Positions 45,301 to 53,059 are shown, counted from the first letter of the stretch. The stretch: 54,869 bases of DNA from Prevotella sp. (GCA_017428055.1 JAFRRN010000060.1:1-54869); one strand, 5' to 3'. Made by a program: numbers and translations. Notes: generated by a model not told the origin, from the sequence alone.

Positions 45301-45868
45301 CAACCATTTCCGTCCCGACGGCTCCTGTTATCATGTAGCGGTATATGACACGCTCGACGGGCATTTCATCAAGGGAGTCACTCACCAGGGATATGCCGAT
45401 TACTCCATGTGGAGCCGTGGGCAGTCGTGGGCCATCTACGGTTATACCATGGCGTACCGATACACTCATGACCAGCGTTTCCTCGACTTCGCCCAAAAAG
45501 TCACGGAAATCTATTTGAAACGACTTCATGAGACCAGTGACGACATGATACCTCTTTGGGATATGGACATTCCTATTGGTGACACCCCATCCCTCAACCA
45601 CAAAGACGCTTCTGCGGCTTGTGTCGTGGCGAGTGCCTTACTCGAACTATGCCAATATGTGAAAGACGGCGACTACTACCGTGAGCAAGCCGTCCAGATG
45701 CTTCGCGACCTGAGTACCGACCGTTACCAAAGCCTTAACAAAAATGTTTCCTTCCTGATGCACTCCACGGGTCATCATCCCGCAGGATCAGAGATAGATG
45801 CCAGCATCGTCTATGCCGACTACTATTATATAGAAGCATTACTCAAGTTAAAGAAATTACAACCATGA
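42326..45868 (+). CDS. Three-part enzyme: alginate-lyase-like toroid, GH28-like beta-helix, GH88-type hydrolase
   Basis: 1180 residues. Signal peptide of ~28 residues, its codons formed partly by a heptamer array. Residues ~40-330: alginate-lyase-superfamily toroid related to the first gene of the operon (ETGQCQETGRDQGHAQLGLE pairs with PSGQMREMGRDNVHGGLTLG). Residues ~335-800: beta-rich region, then a right-handed beta helix resembling GH28/GH49-type enzymes (FVYYAPGFYSEDTIRI, GDGLNVFASSNV, CRNSDDCTTAYATR). Residues ~810-1180: GH88 unsaturated glucuronyl hydrolase-like barrel (DHDLGFITINSF, DNMMNLELLFWAAQ, MWSRGQSWAIYGY). Lyase and GH88 activities are sequential on uronic polymers, so one polypeptide may combine both steps. 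Which domains are active cannot be told from sequence. Confidence 0.82.
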   Translation: MKRFVFTLALFCANHLLSIIHCSLAAAQAQIVQEYKMSGPYEVVARDGQYRSSKAGSERDMKAALDFALKGETENALKIVNAYATTLQRFDGHDAPLCTIQAYWLIRAMTLLKNDESVGMKAPLQTGSSLFDLHSSFIRRAILPTIDQFEANSPYANGNWGAIVNRCRMACAIFLEDSILYRKAVDYYLNGYDNGALPWYIGETGQCQETGRDQGHAQLGLEAMADICELAWQQGDDLWSALDNRLMKGFEYSARYNLGYDVPFETWTDCTGLYNDWNEPGEMGRGKLWDIYQKPYNHYVKVKGLSMPYTEKVLNLQAKAERKGESRETQAPGVKEGVKLHQLFTYPAPDGAPLKHDYDVFIQPRGGKEWTKIDTYMAKVNASIGNKKHAISEISYAFFDFTGDVFVRVVCKNKKFKQARIRPDYRGTIANIRNDSTVQFLLFQPENVSVEFDGNITNNLLLFTSKPTVTMEEAKKQAKKDKRQFVYYAPGFYSEDTIRIASNTTVYLAGGSYFTGTFAIEDAHDVSILGRGIARPVRGYEGCHIYRSRNVLVDGLILNTCPVGECDGVTLHDVRSISHPGWGDGLNVFASSNVLYDRVFCRNSDDCTTAYATRKGFNGSTRHVRMRNSILWADVAHPIFIGIHGNPEVGDTIEHLVYENIDILGQAEPQVDYQGCLAINCGDGNVVRDVLFDNIRIEQIEDGCITQIKVGYNQKYCTTPGKGVENITFRNVRYHGSTPNLSIINGYDANHSVRNVTFEGLKINGQVISDDMADKPRWYATADYVPMYVGNHASGVVFSKEIGQFNVNQQLAYCGTQVDRALEALRPYDFTMMPRNILEGQQKWNLRKACAEEWCSGFWPGILWMDYDYTRSKAVMKAATGYTQALSFLPSQRIFDHDLGFITINSFLKGYEQTKDVRYKQLALQAADTLATLYNHKVGTMLSWPRHVKDYGGHNTIMDNMMNLELLFWAAQNGGSQRLHDIAVRHAETTMRNHFRPDGSCYHVAVYDTLDGHFIKGVTHQGYADYSMWSRGQSWAIYGYTMAYRYTHDQRFLDFAQKVTEIYLKRLHETSDDMIPLWDMDIPIGDTPSLNHKDASAACVVASALLELCQYVKDGDYYREQAVQMLRDLSTDRYQSLNKNVSFLMHSTGHHPAGSEIDASIVYADYYYIEALLKLKKLQP
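42366..42400. repeat. Heptamer array within signal-peptide codons
   Basis: Words ATCATTT, ATTGTCC, ATTATTC, ATTGTTC, ATTAGCG follow at exact 7-base period and encode the hydrophobic core HLLSIIHCSLA of the signal peptide. Confidence 0.6.
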
Positions 45869-45940
45869 GACAAATCATACATCATTTGCCTTTTGCATAG
45901 TTGTTACTATGACTCTATAAGATAGCCTAAAGAATCCATT

Positions 45941-47353
45941 TCAATCTTCAACCTCTCCTAACAAAGTGGCTGATGTGGAGCGAGTAATCTTGACACGCAC
46001 TATTTCGCCGGCATGGTGGCAGCCCTTGTCGAACACCACCATCTTCCCTTGCTCGGTACGCCCGCAAAGCTGGGCGCGGCTGCGTTTACTATATCCCTCA
46101 ACCAACACATCAAACTCCTTCCCCTCATCACGCTTGTTGGCGATGGCAGACATCTCCGTCTGCAATTGGATGAGCTCATTAAGCCGTCTTATCTTCACCT
46201 CCTCAGGAACGTTGTCGGGGAGGTGCTTGGCAGCATACGTCCCCGGCCGCTCGCTATACTTGAACATGAACGCCGAGTCATATCCAACCTCACGCATCAA
46301 AGAAAGCGACAACTGATGGTCTTCTTCCGTTTCATCGTGGTAGCCCACGAAGACGTCAGTAGACAATCCGCAGCCCGGGATAATCCTACGGATGGCAGCC
46401 ACCCGGTCGAGATACCATTCACGGGTGTATTTGCGGTTCATCAACTTCAATATCTTGTTAGACCCACTCTGCACAGGCAGGTGTATCTGCTTACACACAT
46501 TGGGCATGTCTGCGATGACTTGCAACGTCTCGTCGCTCATATCCTTGGGGTGCGACGTGGTGAATCGCACTCGCATGTCTGGCACGGCTTCTGCCACGAG
46601 GCGCAGAAGTTGCGGGAAGGCTATGATATTGTTAGGGAGTTCAGGAGTTTCAAGGAGTTCAGGAGTACAGACATTAGCATTTTTAGTCATCTCACTATTG
46701 TCAGAACTCCTTGAACTTCTACACTCCTTAGTACCCCAAGAATAAGAGTTGACATTCTGCCCAAGGAGTGTCACCTCCTTGAATCCCTTTTCCTGTAAGT
46801 CGCGTACCTCGCGGAGGATGCTCCCCACGTCGCGGCTCCTCTCCCTTCCCCTCGTGTAAGGCACGATGCAATAATGGCAGAAATTGTTGCATCCACGCAT
46901 GATGCTCACATAACCCCCGATGCGCGACGCGCCCATCCGCTGGGGCAGCACGTCGCGATACGTCTCCGTTGTGGACAGTTCGATGTTCATGGCTTTATGC
47001 CCTAACTCCGCTTGCGCTATCAAGTCGGGGAGGCTAAGATAAGCGTCGGGGCCTGCCACAAGGTCTGCGTGGTGGTTTTCCATCAAGTCATCCTTCACCC
47101 GTTCTGCCATACAACCCAAAACGCCAATAATCAATCTCCCCTTCTTCCGGCGTAGGGCATCCAACTCTTCCAGCCGGTGGTAAATCTTGTTCTCGGCATT
47201 CTCCCTGACGGAACAGGTATTCAAGAATATCGCGTCTGCCTCCTCTTGGCTTCCGCAGGTGTCATAGCCCGCCATTTTCATGATTGAGGCGACCACTTCA
47301 GAGTCTGCCACGTTCATCTGGCAACCGTATGTCTCGATGTATAGTCTTTTCAT
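45941..47353 (-). CDS. miaB: tRNA-2-methylthio-N6-dimethylallyladenosine synthase, with repeat-derived insertion
   Basis: Radical-SAM methylthiotransferase that modifies A37 of tRNAs reading UNN codons. 470 residues. The N-terminal UPF0004 domain binds one iron-sulfur cluster (C11, C47, C81); the radical-SAM motif CNNFCHYC gives C155, C159, C162; the C-terminal TRAM domain ends the protein. Residues ~207-241, between VNSYSW and FPQLLRLV, are a serine-, glutamate- and proline-rich insert encoded by an octamer palindrome element (46637-46735). The frame is kept, and both flanks match the family without gaps. Follows PAP2 by 8 bases in a three-gene minus-strand unit. Confidence 0.95.
   Translation of the reverse strand: MKRLYIETYGCQMNVADSEVVASIMKMAGYDTCGSQEEADAIFLNTCSVRENAENKIYHRLEELDALRRKKGRLIIGVLGCMAERVKDDLMENHHADLVAGPDAYLSLPDLIAQAELGHKAMNIELSTTETYRDVLPQRMGASRIGGYVSIMRGCNNFCHYCIVPYTRGRERSRDVGSILREVRDLQEKGFKEVTLLGQNVNSYSWGTKECRSSRSSDNSEMTKNANVCTPELLETPELPNNIIAFPQLLRLVAEAVPDMRVRFTTSHPKDMSDETLQVIADMPNVCKQIHLPVQSGSNKILKLMNRKYTREWYLDRVAAIRRIIPGCGLSTDVFVGYHDETEEDHQLSLSLMREVGYDSAFMFKYSERPGTYAAKHLPDNVPEEVKIRRLNELIQLQTEMSAIANKRDEGKEFDVLVEGYSKRSRAQLCGRTEQGKMVVFDKGCHHAGEIVRVKITRSTSATLLGEVED
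46637..46735. repeat. Octamer palindrome element, copy B (inside miaB)
   Basis: Left arm on the plus strand: GAGTTCAG, a 10-base variant, GAGTTCAG, GAGTACAG (46637-46670), then ACATTAGC as in copy A. Right arm about 46700-46735, more degenerate. Relative to copy A (32827-32934) the left arm lacks exactly one octamer, while the 10-base second word and the core start are conserved. Length about 99 bases, a multiple of three. Confidence 0.85.
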
Positions 47354-47361
47354 TCGATAAG

Positions 47362-48324
47362 TTACTTAATTCTTACTTTGTCAAGGAGATACCACAACAA
47401 CAGTCCCGTGAGCAACCCCGCAATGGCATCTATGGCATAATGGGCCTGGATGTAAACCGTGGAGAAACACAACAAGACGAAGAAAGGCAACAGGAAGTAA
47501 AACAGCTTACGGCTTCCCGACTGCCAAGCAAGCATCATGCAGATGGTGGAAATGCCCACATGGGAACTGGGGAAAGCCGCCGTGGGTCGCTCCCCCGCCG
47601 CCTTGGCCCCCTCCACCAACTGGTAGAACAACCCATTGGTGTCGCCTGGCGACGGCAGACATTCGAGGTGTGTCTTGAAATAATCATGCACGTTGGGGAA
47701 TATCCCTTGCGTGATGTTATCCAGTCCCACCGCCTTGAAATAGAAGGTAGGCCCTGTGACGGGCAAGAACACGAAGATGACATAATAGATGAAAAACGAC
47801 GCGACGATGATAAACGTACATTTCTCAAACTCCTCATATCTGCCAAAGAAATAATACAAACAAACCACGGCTATCATCGGGTAATAGGAAGCATATCCCA
47901 AATCCATCAGTTCACTGAAAAACGCCGACGGGAACTCCTTACAGAAGACCAACGCTGGCTGGTAGCCGAATATCGATTGCTCCGCCGTGGCAAACATATA
48001 GTCAAGGTTCGGGAAGATGCGGTTCAAGTCGTAAGTGTCGGGGTACCACCACGACAGCAACGACATCTGCCCCACGATGCGGAACAGGAGGGTAAACCTG
48101 CACGGCACCAGGCGATAGGCAATCCACAAGCCTGCCATCACTGCCAACACACGCCCGCGCCCCTTCAACATCTCCATGGGATATTCCATCTCCGAATAGG
48201 CGAACAGTATCAACAACGAGGTGACGATGAGGTAGCCTAAAACCACCCATTCCAACGGCATCAACCCTCGCCTTGGATGCTTATCTATCGTAAATAAATC
48301 TTTGACAAACTGAATCATAACCAA
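47362..48324 (-). CDS. PAP2-superfamily membrane phosphatase/phosphotransferase
   Basis: 320 residues, about six or seven transmembrane helices. The PAP2 active-site motifs are present late in the protein: AAFPSSHVGIST (second motif, SGH-like Ser/His) and YIQAHYAIDAIAG (third motif with the nucleophile His). The early KxxxxxxRP motif is not evident, as in the PAP2_3/Aur1-like branch. Members act on lipid phosphates or transfer phospho-head groups such as phosphoinositol to sphingolipids in Bacteroidota; the latter is only a possibility here. Its start overlaps the SDR gene by 10 bases. Confidence 0.85.
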   Translation of the reverse strand: MVMIQFVKDLFTIDKHPRRGLMPLEWVVLGYLIVTSLLILFAYSEMEYPMEMLKGRGRVLAVMAGLWIAYRLVPCRFTLLFRIVGQMSLLSWWYPDTYDLNRIFPNLDYMFATAEQSIFGYQPALVFCKEFPSAFFSELMDLGYASYYPMIAVVCLYYFFGRYEEFEKCTFIIVASFFIYYVIFVFLPVTGPTFYFKAVGLDNITQGIFPNVHDYFKTHLECLPSPGDTNGLFYQLVEGAKAAGERPTAAFPSSHVGISTICMMLAWQSGSRKLFYFLLPFFVLLCFSTVYIQAHYAIDAIAGLLTGLLLWYLLDKVRIK

Positions 48325-49319
48325 TTGTTTTCCTTGTACCAGGCGATGGTCAACTTCACTCCCCTCTCCAAGTCATAATGAGGATGGTAGCCTAACTCGT
48401 CCATCGTCGGCTCGATATTGCAACGCCAGTTGCGCTGTCTTAGGATATGGAACTTATCGTTATTGAGCGCGGAAACCTTTCCCGTGAGATGCCCGACGTA
48501 CTCGCCGAGGAACGTTGCCATACGCAATACCCATATCGGCGCCTTGACGCGAACCCACCATGGTCGCCCCAACTCGTCGTGGATATAGTTGCTGAAGGCT
48601 GAAGACTGGTAAACCTTACCATCAGAGAGGAAGTACTTCCTGCCGCTCATGCCATGGTCGAAAGCGAGGAACACCACCTGCACCACGTCTTGCACATAGA
48701 CAAACGTGATGTCTTGCCGACGGAATCCCACGGAGAAGTCCACATGCCCCGCGATGCTCTTCGCCATCATGAAATAGTCTTTCTCACGGGGACCATACAC
48801 TCCCGTGGGCCTCAAGACGATATAAGGGAAATTGTTGCCGATGGAATCGAGGTATCTCTCCGCCTCCAACTTGCTCTTCCCGTATGCCGTATTGGGCTTG
48901 GGGATGTCATTCTCGGTGATCTCACGGTAAGGCTGTTTCTCGGCAATAGGGCCGAAGATGCTCAATGAGCTCAGGTAGACAAACCGCTTGATGGGCATCT
49001 GCAATTGCAGGATGGCATCCACCAGGTTCTTGGTGCCCTCGGTGTTCACCTTCTGGAAGTCCGCTGCACGAAGGCTCTTGGTGACTCCCGCCGCATGGAC
49101 GATATAGTCAAAGGAATGCCCTGCCAACTGCCCAAGGAGTTTCTCCCTCGATGAGAGGTCTAACTCCAAGAAATGGATGCGCCCGTCATGCAGATACTCC
49201 CTCGAACTACTCTTCCTGACGGCAGCCCAAGTCTCCATCCCCCGTCGCAAAGCCTCCTCTACGATATAACTCCCAATAAATCCGCTGGCTCCCGTTATGA
49301 GTATCTTTGTCTGCAACAC
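48315..49319 (-). CDS. NAD-dependent epimerase/dehydratase (extended SDR)
   Basis: 334 residues. Rossmann nucleotide-binding motif GASGFIGS (10-17), a catalytic Ser-Tyr-Lys set near YLSSLS (115-120) and YGKSK (Y146, K150), and the substrate-side RPTGVYGPRE. The fold is that of sugar-nucleotide epimerases and related reductases; the C-terminal segment (GRPWWVRVKAPIWVLRMATFLGE) resembles the 3-beta-hydroxysteroid-dehydrogenase-like group in Bacteroidota. Substrate is unknown. A promoter at 49348-49355 gives a short leader. First in the SDR-PAP2-miaB unit. Confidence 0.88.
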   Translation of the reverse strand: MLQTKILITGASGFIGSYIVEEALRRGMETWAAVRKSSSREYLHDGRIHFLELDLSSREKLLGQLAGHSFDYIVHAAGVTKSLRAADFQKVNTEGTKNLVDAILQLQMPIKRFVYLSSLSIFGPIAEKQPYREITENDIPKPNTAYGKSKLEAERYLDSIGNNFPYIVLRPTGVYGPREKDYFMMAKSIAGHVDFSVGFRRQDITFVYVQDVVQVVFLAFDHGMSGRKYFLSDGKVYQSSAFSNYIHDELGRPWWVRVKAPIWVLRMATFLGEYVGHLTGKVSALNNDKFHILRQRNWRCNIEPTMDELGYHPHYDLERGVKLTIAWYKENNWL

Positions 49320-49347
49320 TTCGTCTCTTTCCTGTTCTTTTCGTTGG

Positions 49348-49355
49348 CAAAGTTA
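49348..49355 (-). promoter_or_regulatory. Promoter -7 box for the SDR-PAP2-miaB unit
   Basis: Reads TAACTTTG on the minus strand, 28 bases upstream of the SDR ATG. Confidence 0.6.
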
Positions 49356-49466
49356 CTTCATTTTTGTTGTAATTGCAAAATAATCGTAAAGAAACGCATG
49401 TTTCTCATTTTTATTTTGTTAATTTGCACAGACCTAAACCATAACAACTCAAACAATTCAACATCC

Positions 49467-51659
49467 ATGGCAAAAGAGAAAAAAGGCGGCAAACGTTTAT
49501 CCAAAAAACAACTATCGGAGCTGCTGGTGGCGTTATTCACATCACACCCAGGGGTAGAGTTATCAACCAAAGACATTTTCAGGCTTCTCAACCTTGATAC
49601 GCACCCATTGAGGATGCTTGCCTTTGACATCATGGAAGAGATGGCATGGGATGACTTCCTTACCAAGGTTTCATACACCAAATACAAACTCAACGAGAGC
49701 GGGCAGGAACTGACTGGCACATTCGTCAGGAAGTCGAACGGGAAAAACTCATTTATCCCCGACGGCAGCGACAAGCCGATATTCGTATCAGAGCGCAATT
49801 CCATGTACGCCCTCAATGGCGACCGCGTGAAAGTGGTGATGATGGCACGGCGCATCAAGCATATTAAGGAGGCACGAGTCGTTGAGATTGTCCAACGCGC
49901 CAAGGACACGTTTGTAGGGAGGCTGCGCGTGGATAGCAACATCGCCTTCCTTGTCACGCAGGAGAACCTATTGATTCAAGACATCATCATTCCCAAGAGA
50001 AAGCTCAAGGGGGGCAAGACCGACGACAAAGCCGTCGTCAAAATCATACAATGGCCCGACGAGGACAACCGCAACATGATTGGCGAGGTGATAGACATCT
50101 TGGGACAGTCGGGCGATAACAACACCGAGATGCATGCCATCCTCGCGCAATATGGCTTGCCGTACAGATACCCCAAGGCGGTAGAGGATGCCGCCAATCA
50201 GATTTCGGGCGACATCACGGCGCAAGACCTGGCAGAACGGGAAGACTTCCGCGACGTGTGGACATGCACCATCGACCCCAAGGATGCCAAGGACTTCGAC
50301 GACGCCCTCTCCATCCGCCGCCTTCCCAACAAGCTCTGGGAGGTGGGAGTACATATCGCCGACGTGTCACATTACGTGACAGAGGGGTCCATCATCGACA
50401 AGGAGGCACAGAAACGTGCCACGAGCATCTACCTCGTAGACCGCACCATCCCCATGTTGCCTGAGAGATTGTGCAACTTTGTGTGCTCTTTGCGTCCCGA
50501 CGAGGATAAGCTCTCTTACAGCGTCATCTTCCATTTAGACGAAAATGCCATGGTGCGCCACCATCGCATCGTGCATACCGTCATCCGCAGCAACCGTCGC
50601 TATGCCTACGAGGAGGTGCAGCAACTGCTGGAGGAGAATGGCGTAGTGGAAGGCACGGGGCAACCGGCACCGCCCGCACCTACCGGCGGGTACCGGGGAG
50701 AGAATGCCGAACAGCTCATTACCCTCGACCGTCTTGCCAAATGCCTGCGCAGGGAGCGCTTCAAGAATGGCGCCATGAAGTTTGAGAGCGAGGAACTTCA
50801 TTTCGATGTAGACGACAAGGGCAAGCCCACACGCTGCTTCTTCAAGCAGTCGAAAGATGCCAATAAGCTCATCGAGGAGTTTATGCTCCTCGCCAATCGC
50901 ACCGTGGCGGAGGATGTGGGAAAGGTGAGAAAAGGGCAAAAGGCAAAGACTTTGCCGTACCGCATTCACGAGAACCCCGACCCCACCAAGCTGGAAGAGT
51001 TGCGCGCGTTTATCGTCAAGTTCGGCTATAAGCTGAAGACCGCCGGCACCAAGGGCGAGACCGCCCGCAGCCTCAATAAGTTGATGGACGATGCCGAGGG
51101 CAAGCGTGAGCAGAGGCTCATCCAGTCGGTAGCCCTCCGTGCCATGATGAAAGCCAAGTATTCCGTACATAACATTGGCCACTTCGGCCTCGCATTCGCC
51201 TACTACACACATTTCACCAGCCCCATCCGCCGCTATCCCGACACGATGGTGCATCGCTTGCTCACCCGTTACCAGCAAGGGGGGCGCAGTGCCAACGAGC
51301 GTTATTACGAAGAACAGTGCAAACACTCCAGCGACATGGAACAAATCGCCGCCAATGCCGAGCGCGACTCCATCAAGTATAAGATGGTGGAATTCATGGG
51401 CGAGCATATCGGAGAGGTGTACGATGCACACATCAGCGGCATCAAGAGCTTTGGCATCTACTGCGAGATCGATGAGAACCATTGCGAGGGGCTGGTCTCC
51501 CTGCGCGACCTGGGCAGTGACTACTATGACTTCGACGAGCGCAACTATTGTCTCGTTGGCCGCCGCCATCGCCATAAATACCAACTCGGCGACCCCATAC
51601 GCATCAAGGTCGTGGCGGCAGATGCCGAAAGGCGGAGGCTCGACTTCGTCCCGGTATAA
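49467..51659 (+). CDS. rnr: Ribonuclease R
   Basis: Processive 3'-5' exoribonuclease for structured RNA. 730 residues from MAKEKKGGKRLSKKQL at 49467; the open frame reaches back to 49173 but runs over the neighbouring promoter and SDR gene. Order: helix-turn-helix-like N-terminus (about 10-75), two cold-shock domains (to about 240), RNB domain with the catalytic Asp cluster TIDPKDAKDFDDALSI (about 268-283) and PIRRYPDTMVHRLL, and an S1 domain from about 650. A Pro/Gly-rich linker (GTGQPAPPAPTGGYRG) is inserted within the RNB domain. The Lys-rich tail of the enterobacterial enzyme is absent. Leads the operon with hemolysin III and an exonuclease. Confidence 0.95.
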   Translation: MAKEKKGGKRLSKKQLSELLVALFTSHPGVELSTKDIFRLLNLDTHPLRMLAFDIMEEMAWDDFLTKVSYTKYKLNESGQELTGTFVRKSNGKNSFIPDGSDKPIFVSERNSMYALNGDRVKVVMMARRIKHIKEARVVEIVQRAKDTFVGRLRVDSNIAFLVTQENLLIQDIIIPKRKLKGGKTDDKAVVKIIQWPDEDNRNMIGEVIDILGQSGDNNTEMHAILAQYGLPYRYPKAVEDAANQISGDITAQDLAEREDFRDVWTCTIDPKDAKDFDDALSIRRLPNKLWEVGVHIADVSHYVTEGSIIDKEAQKRATSIYLVDRTIPMLPERLCNFVCSLRPDEDKLSYSVIFHLDENAMVRHHRIVHTVIRSNRRYAYEEVQQLLEENGVVEGTGQPAPPAPTGGYRGENAEQLITLDRLAKCLRRERFKNGAMKFESEELHFDVDDKGKPTRCFFKQSKDANKLIEEFMLLANRTVAEDVGKVRKGQKAKTLPYRIHENPDPTKLEELRAFIVKFGYKLKTAGTKGETARSLNKLMDDAEGKREQRLIQSVALRAMMKAKYSVHNIGHFGLAFAYYTHFTSPIRRYPDTMVHRLLTRYQQGGRSANERYYEEQCKHSSDMEQIAANAERDSIKYKMVEFMGEHIGEVYDAHISGIKSFGIYCEIDENHCEGLVSLRDLGSDYYDFDERNYCLVGRRHRHKYQLGDPIRIKVVAADAERRRLDFVPV

Positions 51660-51685
51660 CGCTTAATAGGCATCATGGATAAACT

Positions 51686-52336
51686 ATGATACATTTCAGC
51701 CACAAGGAGGAGATATGGAATGCCTGGTCACACGCCGGGGGCATCGTGATGGGAGCCGTCTTCGGCACCATCTTCCTCGTGTGGTGCGTCAAGTCAGGGA
51801 GCGACTGGGCAACGGCAAGCGTCATCCTCTACCTCTTTGGCATGTTGATGTCGTACATCTCATCCACCGCCTACCACGCCCTGTCGGCGCGGTCTGCCTG
51901 GAAAGAAAGGTTGCGCAAATGGGACCATGCCGCCATCTACTGGCACATCGCCGGCTCATACTCGCCCATCACCCTCGTCGCTATGCGTGACCATGGGGCA
52001 TGGGGATGGGCATTGTTTGTCTTTGTCTGGACAGCCGCCATCGTGGGAACCATCATGTCGTTTGTACGCTTGAAGGACCATAGCCATTTAGAGACCGTTT
52101 GCTTCTGCCTCATGGGGCTCTCCGTGCTTGCCGCCTTCAAGCCCTTATTGGATTGCGTGAGCACGGCGGCGGTGGCATGGATCATCGCCGAGGGGGTGTG
52201 CTATATCACGGGAGCGGTGTTCTATAGCCTCAACAAGCGGCGGTACATGCACACCGTCTTCCACTTCTTCGTCCTCGCCGGCAGCCTTTGCCACATCATC
52301 GCCGTATGGGATGTTCTCATGGATTACCTCGCATGA
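51686..52336 (+). CDS. Hemolysin III / PAQR-family membrane protein
   Basis: 216 residues with seven predicted helices. Family hallmarks: the early HAGGIVMG segment, SSTAYHALS, WDHAAIYWHIAGSYSPIT and the C-terminal HTVFHFFVLAGSLCH, which together supply the metal-binding Ser/Asp/His residues of PAQR hydrolases. Despite the name, most bacterial members are not proven haemolysins. 26 bases after rnr; its stop overlaps an upstream in-frame ATG of the exonuclease gene. Confidence 0.92.
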   Translation: MIHFSHKEEIWNAWSHAGGIVMGAVFGTIFLVWCVKSGSDWATASVILYLFGMLMSYISSTAYHALSARSAWKERLRKWDHAAIYWHIAGSYSPITLVAMRDHGAWGWALFVFVWTAAIVGTIMSFVRLKDHSHLETVCFCLMGLSVLAAFKPLLDCVSTAAVAWIIAEGVCYITGAVFYSLNKRRYMHTVFHFFVLAGSLCHIIAVWDVLMDYLA

Positions 52337-52380
52337 AGACCCTAACCAACAACTCCAAGTGCTTTAAGACATATCTCCCC

Positions 52381-52872
52381 ATGAAAGACTTTGCCGCAAT
52401 AGATTTCGAGACTGCCAATTTCCAACGAAGCTCCGTCTGCTCCGTGGGGGTCGTCGTTGTACGCAACGGCGAGATAGTGGACTCCTTCTATTCACTTATC
52501 CAACCCGAGCCAAACTTCTACACCTACTGGTGCTCGCAAATCAATGGGCTTTGCAACGAAGATACCGACGATGCCCCCGTCTTCCCATACGTCTGGGAAC
52601 AGATCGAACCGCTCATTGAGGGCCTACCCCTCGTTGCCCACAACAAGGTTTTCGACGAGAATTGCCTCAAGGAAGTGTTCAAGGTCTACCAGATGGACTA
52701 TCCCGACTACGTGTTCTACGATACGCTCCGCGCCGCCCGCCGCGTATTTCCCCATTTGGAAAACCACCAATTGCACACCGTCGCCGCAGCCTGTGGCTAC
52801 CAAATGGAAAACCATCACCACGCACTCGCCGATGCCGAGGCTTGCGCCTGGATAGCAAGGGAAATCCTTTAA
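52381..52872 (+). CDS. DnaQ-like 3'-5' exonuclease (DEDDh)
   Basis: 163 residues from MKDFAAIDFETANF. Exo I motif has D8 and E10, Exo II is VAHNKVFDENCL and Exo III is HHALADAEACAW, giving the full DEDDh set. It resembles stand-alone epsilon-like exonucleases used in repair or RNA trimming; no polymerase domain. A start 16 codons upstream (52333) would overlap the hemolysin III stop as ATGA and cannot be excluded, but family members begin just before the first motif. Ends the rnr unit. Confidence 0.9.
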   Translation: MKDFAAIDFETANFQRSSVCSVGVVVVRNGEIVDSFYSLIQPEPNFYTYWCSQINGLCNEDTDDAPVFPYVWEQIEPLIEGLPLVAHNKVFDENCLKEVFKVYQMDYPDYVFYDTLRAARRVFPHLENHQLHTVAAACGYQMENHHHALADAEACAWIAREIL

Positions 52873-52986
52873 AAGGAGGAAGGATGAAGGTGGAGTTTTG
52901 AAGCGTTTCCCTCCTTCACCCATCAATACATAACAAAACTTCGTAATTCATAAGATTTACTTCAAACTTCATCATAACCATGAAAT

Positions 52987-53055
52987 GTTTTCTCATAGTG
53001 AAAACGTCGTTTTCTACGGCAGAAAACAATATTTTCAGATACGGAAAACGTTTTC
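52987..53055. repeat. Tandem palindromes at 22-base period
   Basis: Units start at 52987, 53009 and 53031. Each is GTTTTC (ATTTTC in the third), 7 variable bases, GAAAAC, then a 3-base spacer; a fourth half unit GTTTTC directly follows at 53050. Lies between the convergent exonuclease and DUF6078 genes. Confidence 0.85.
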
Positions 53056-53059
53056 AATC

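Noticed and set aside
45896-45911. Small CATAGT/ACTATG hairpin after the 1180-residue enzyme gene
   Set aside because: Only six pairs and no T-run; too weak to call a terminator.
49173-49466. Longer start for rnr
   Set aside because: The extension runs across the divergent SDR gene and its promoter, and RNase R proteins begin at the Lys-rich segment encoded from 49467.
50535-51584. Long open frame antisense to rnr
   Set aside because: Its composition mirrors the codon bias of rnr, it has no recognisable domain or promoter, and rnr itself is certain.
52987-53055. CRISPR-like array
   Set aside because: The repeats are palindromic with only 3-base spacers, no unique spacers of CRISPR size, and no cas genes are present.
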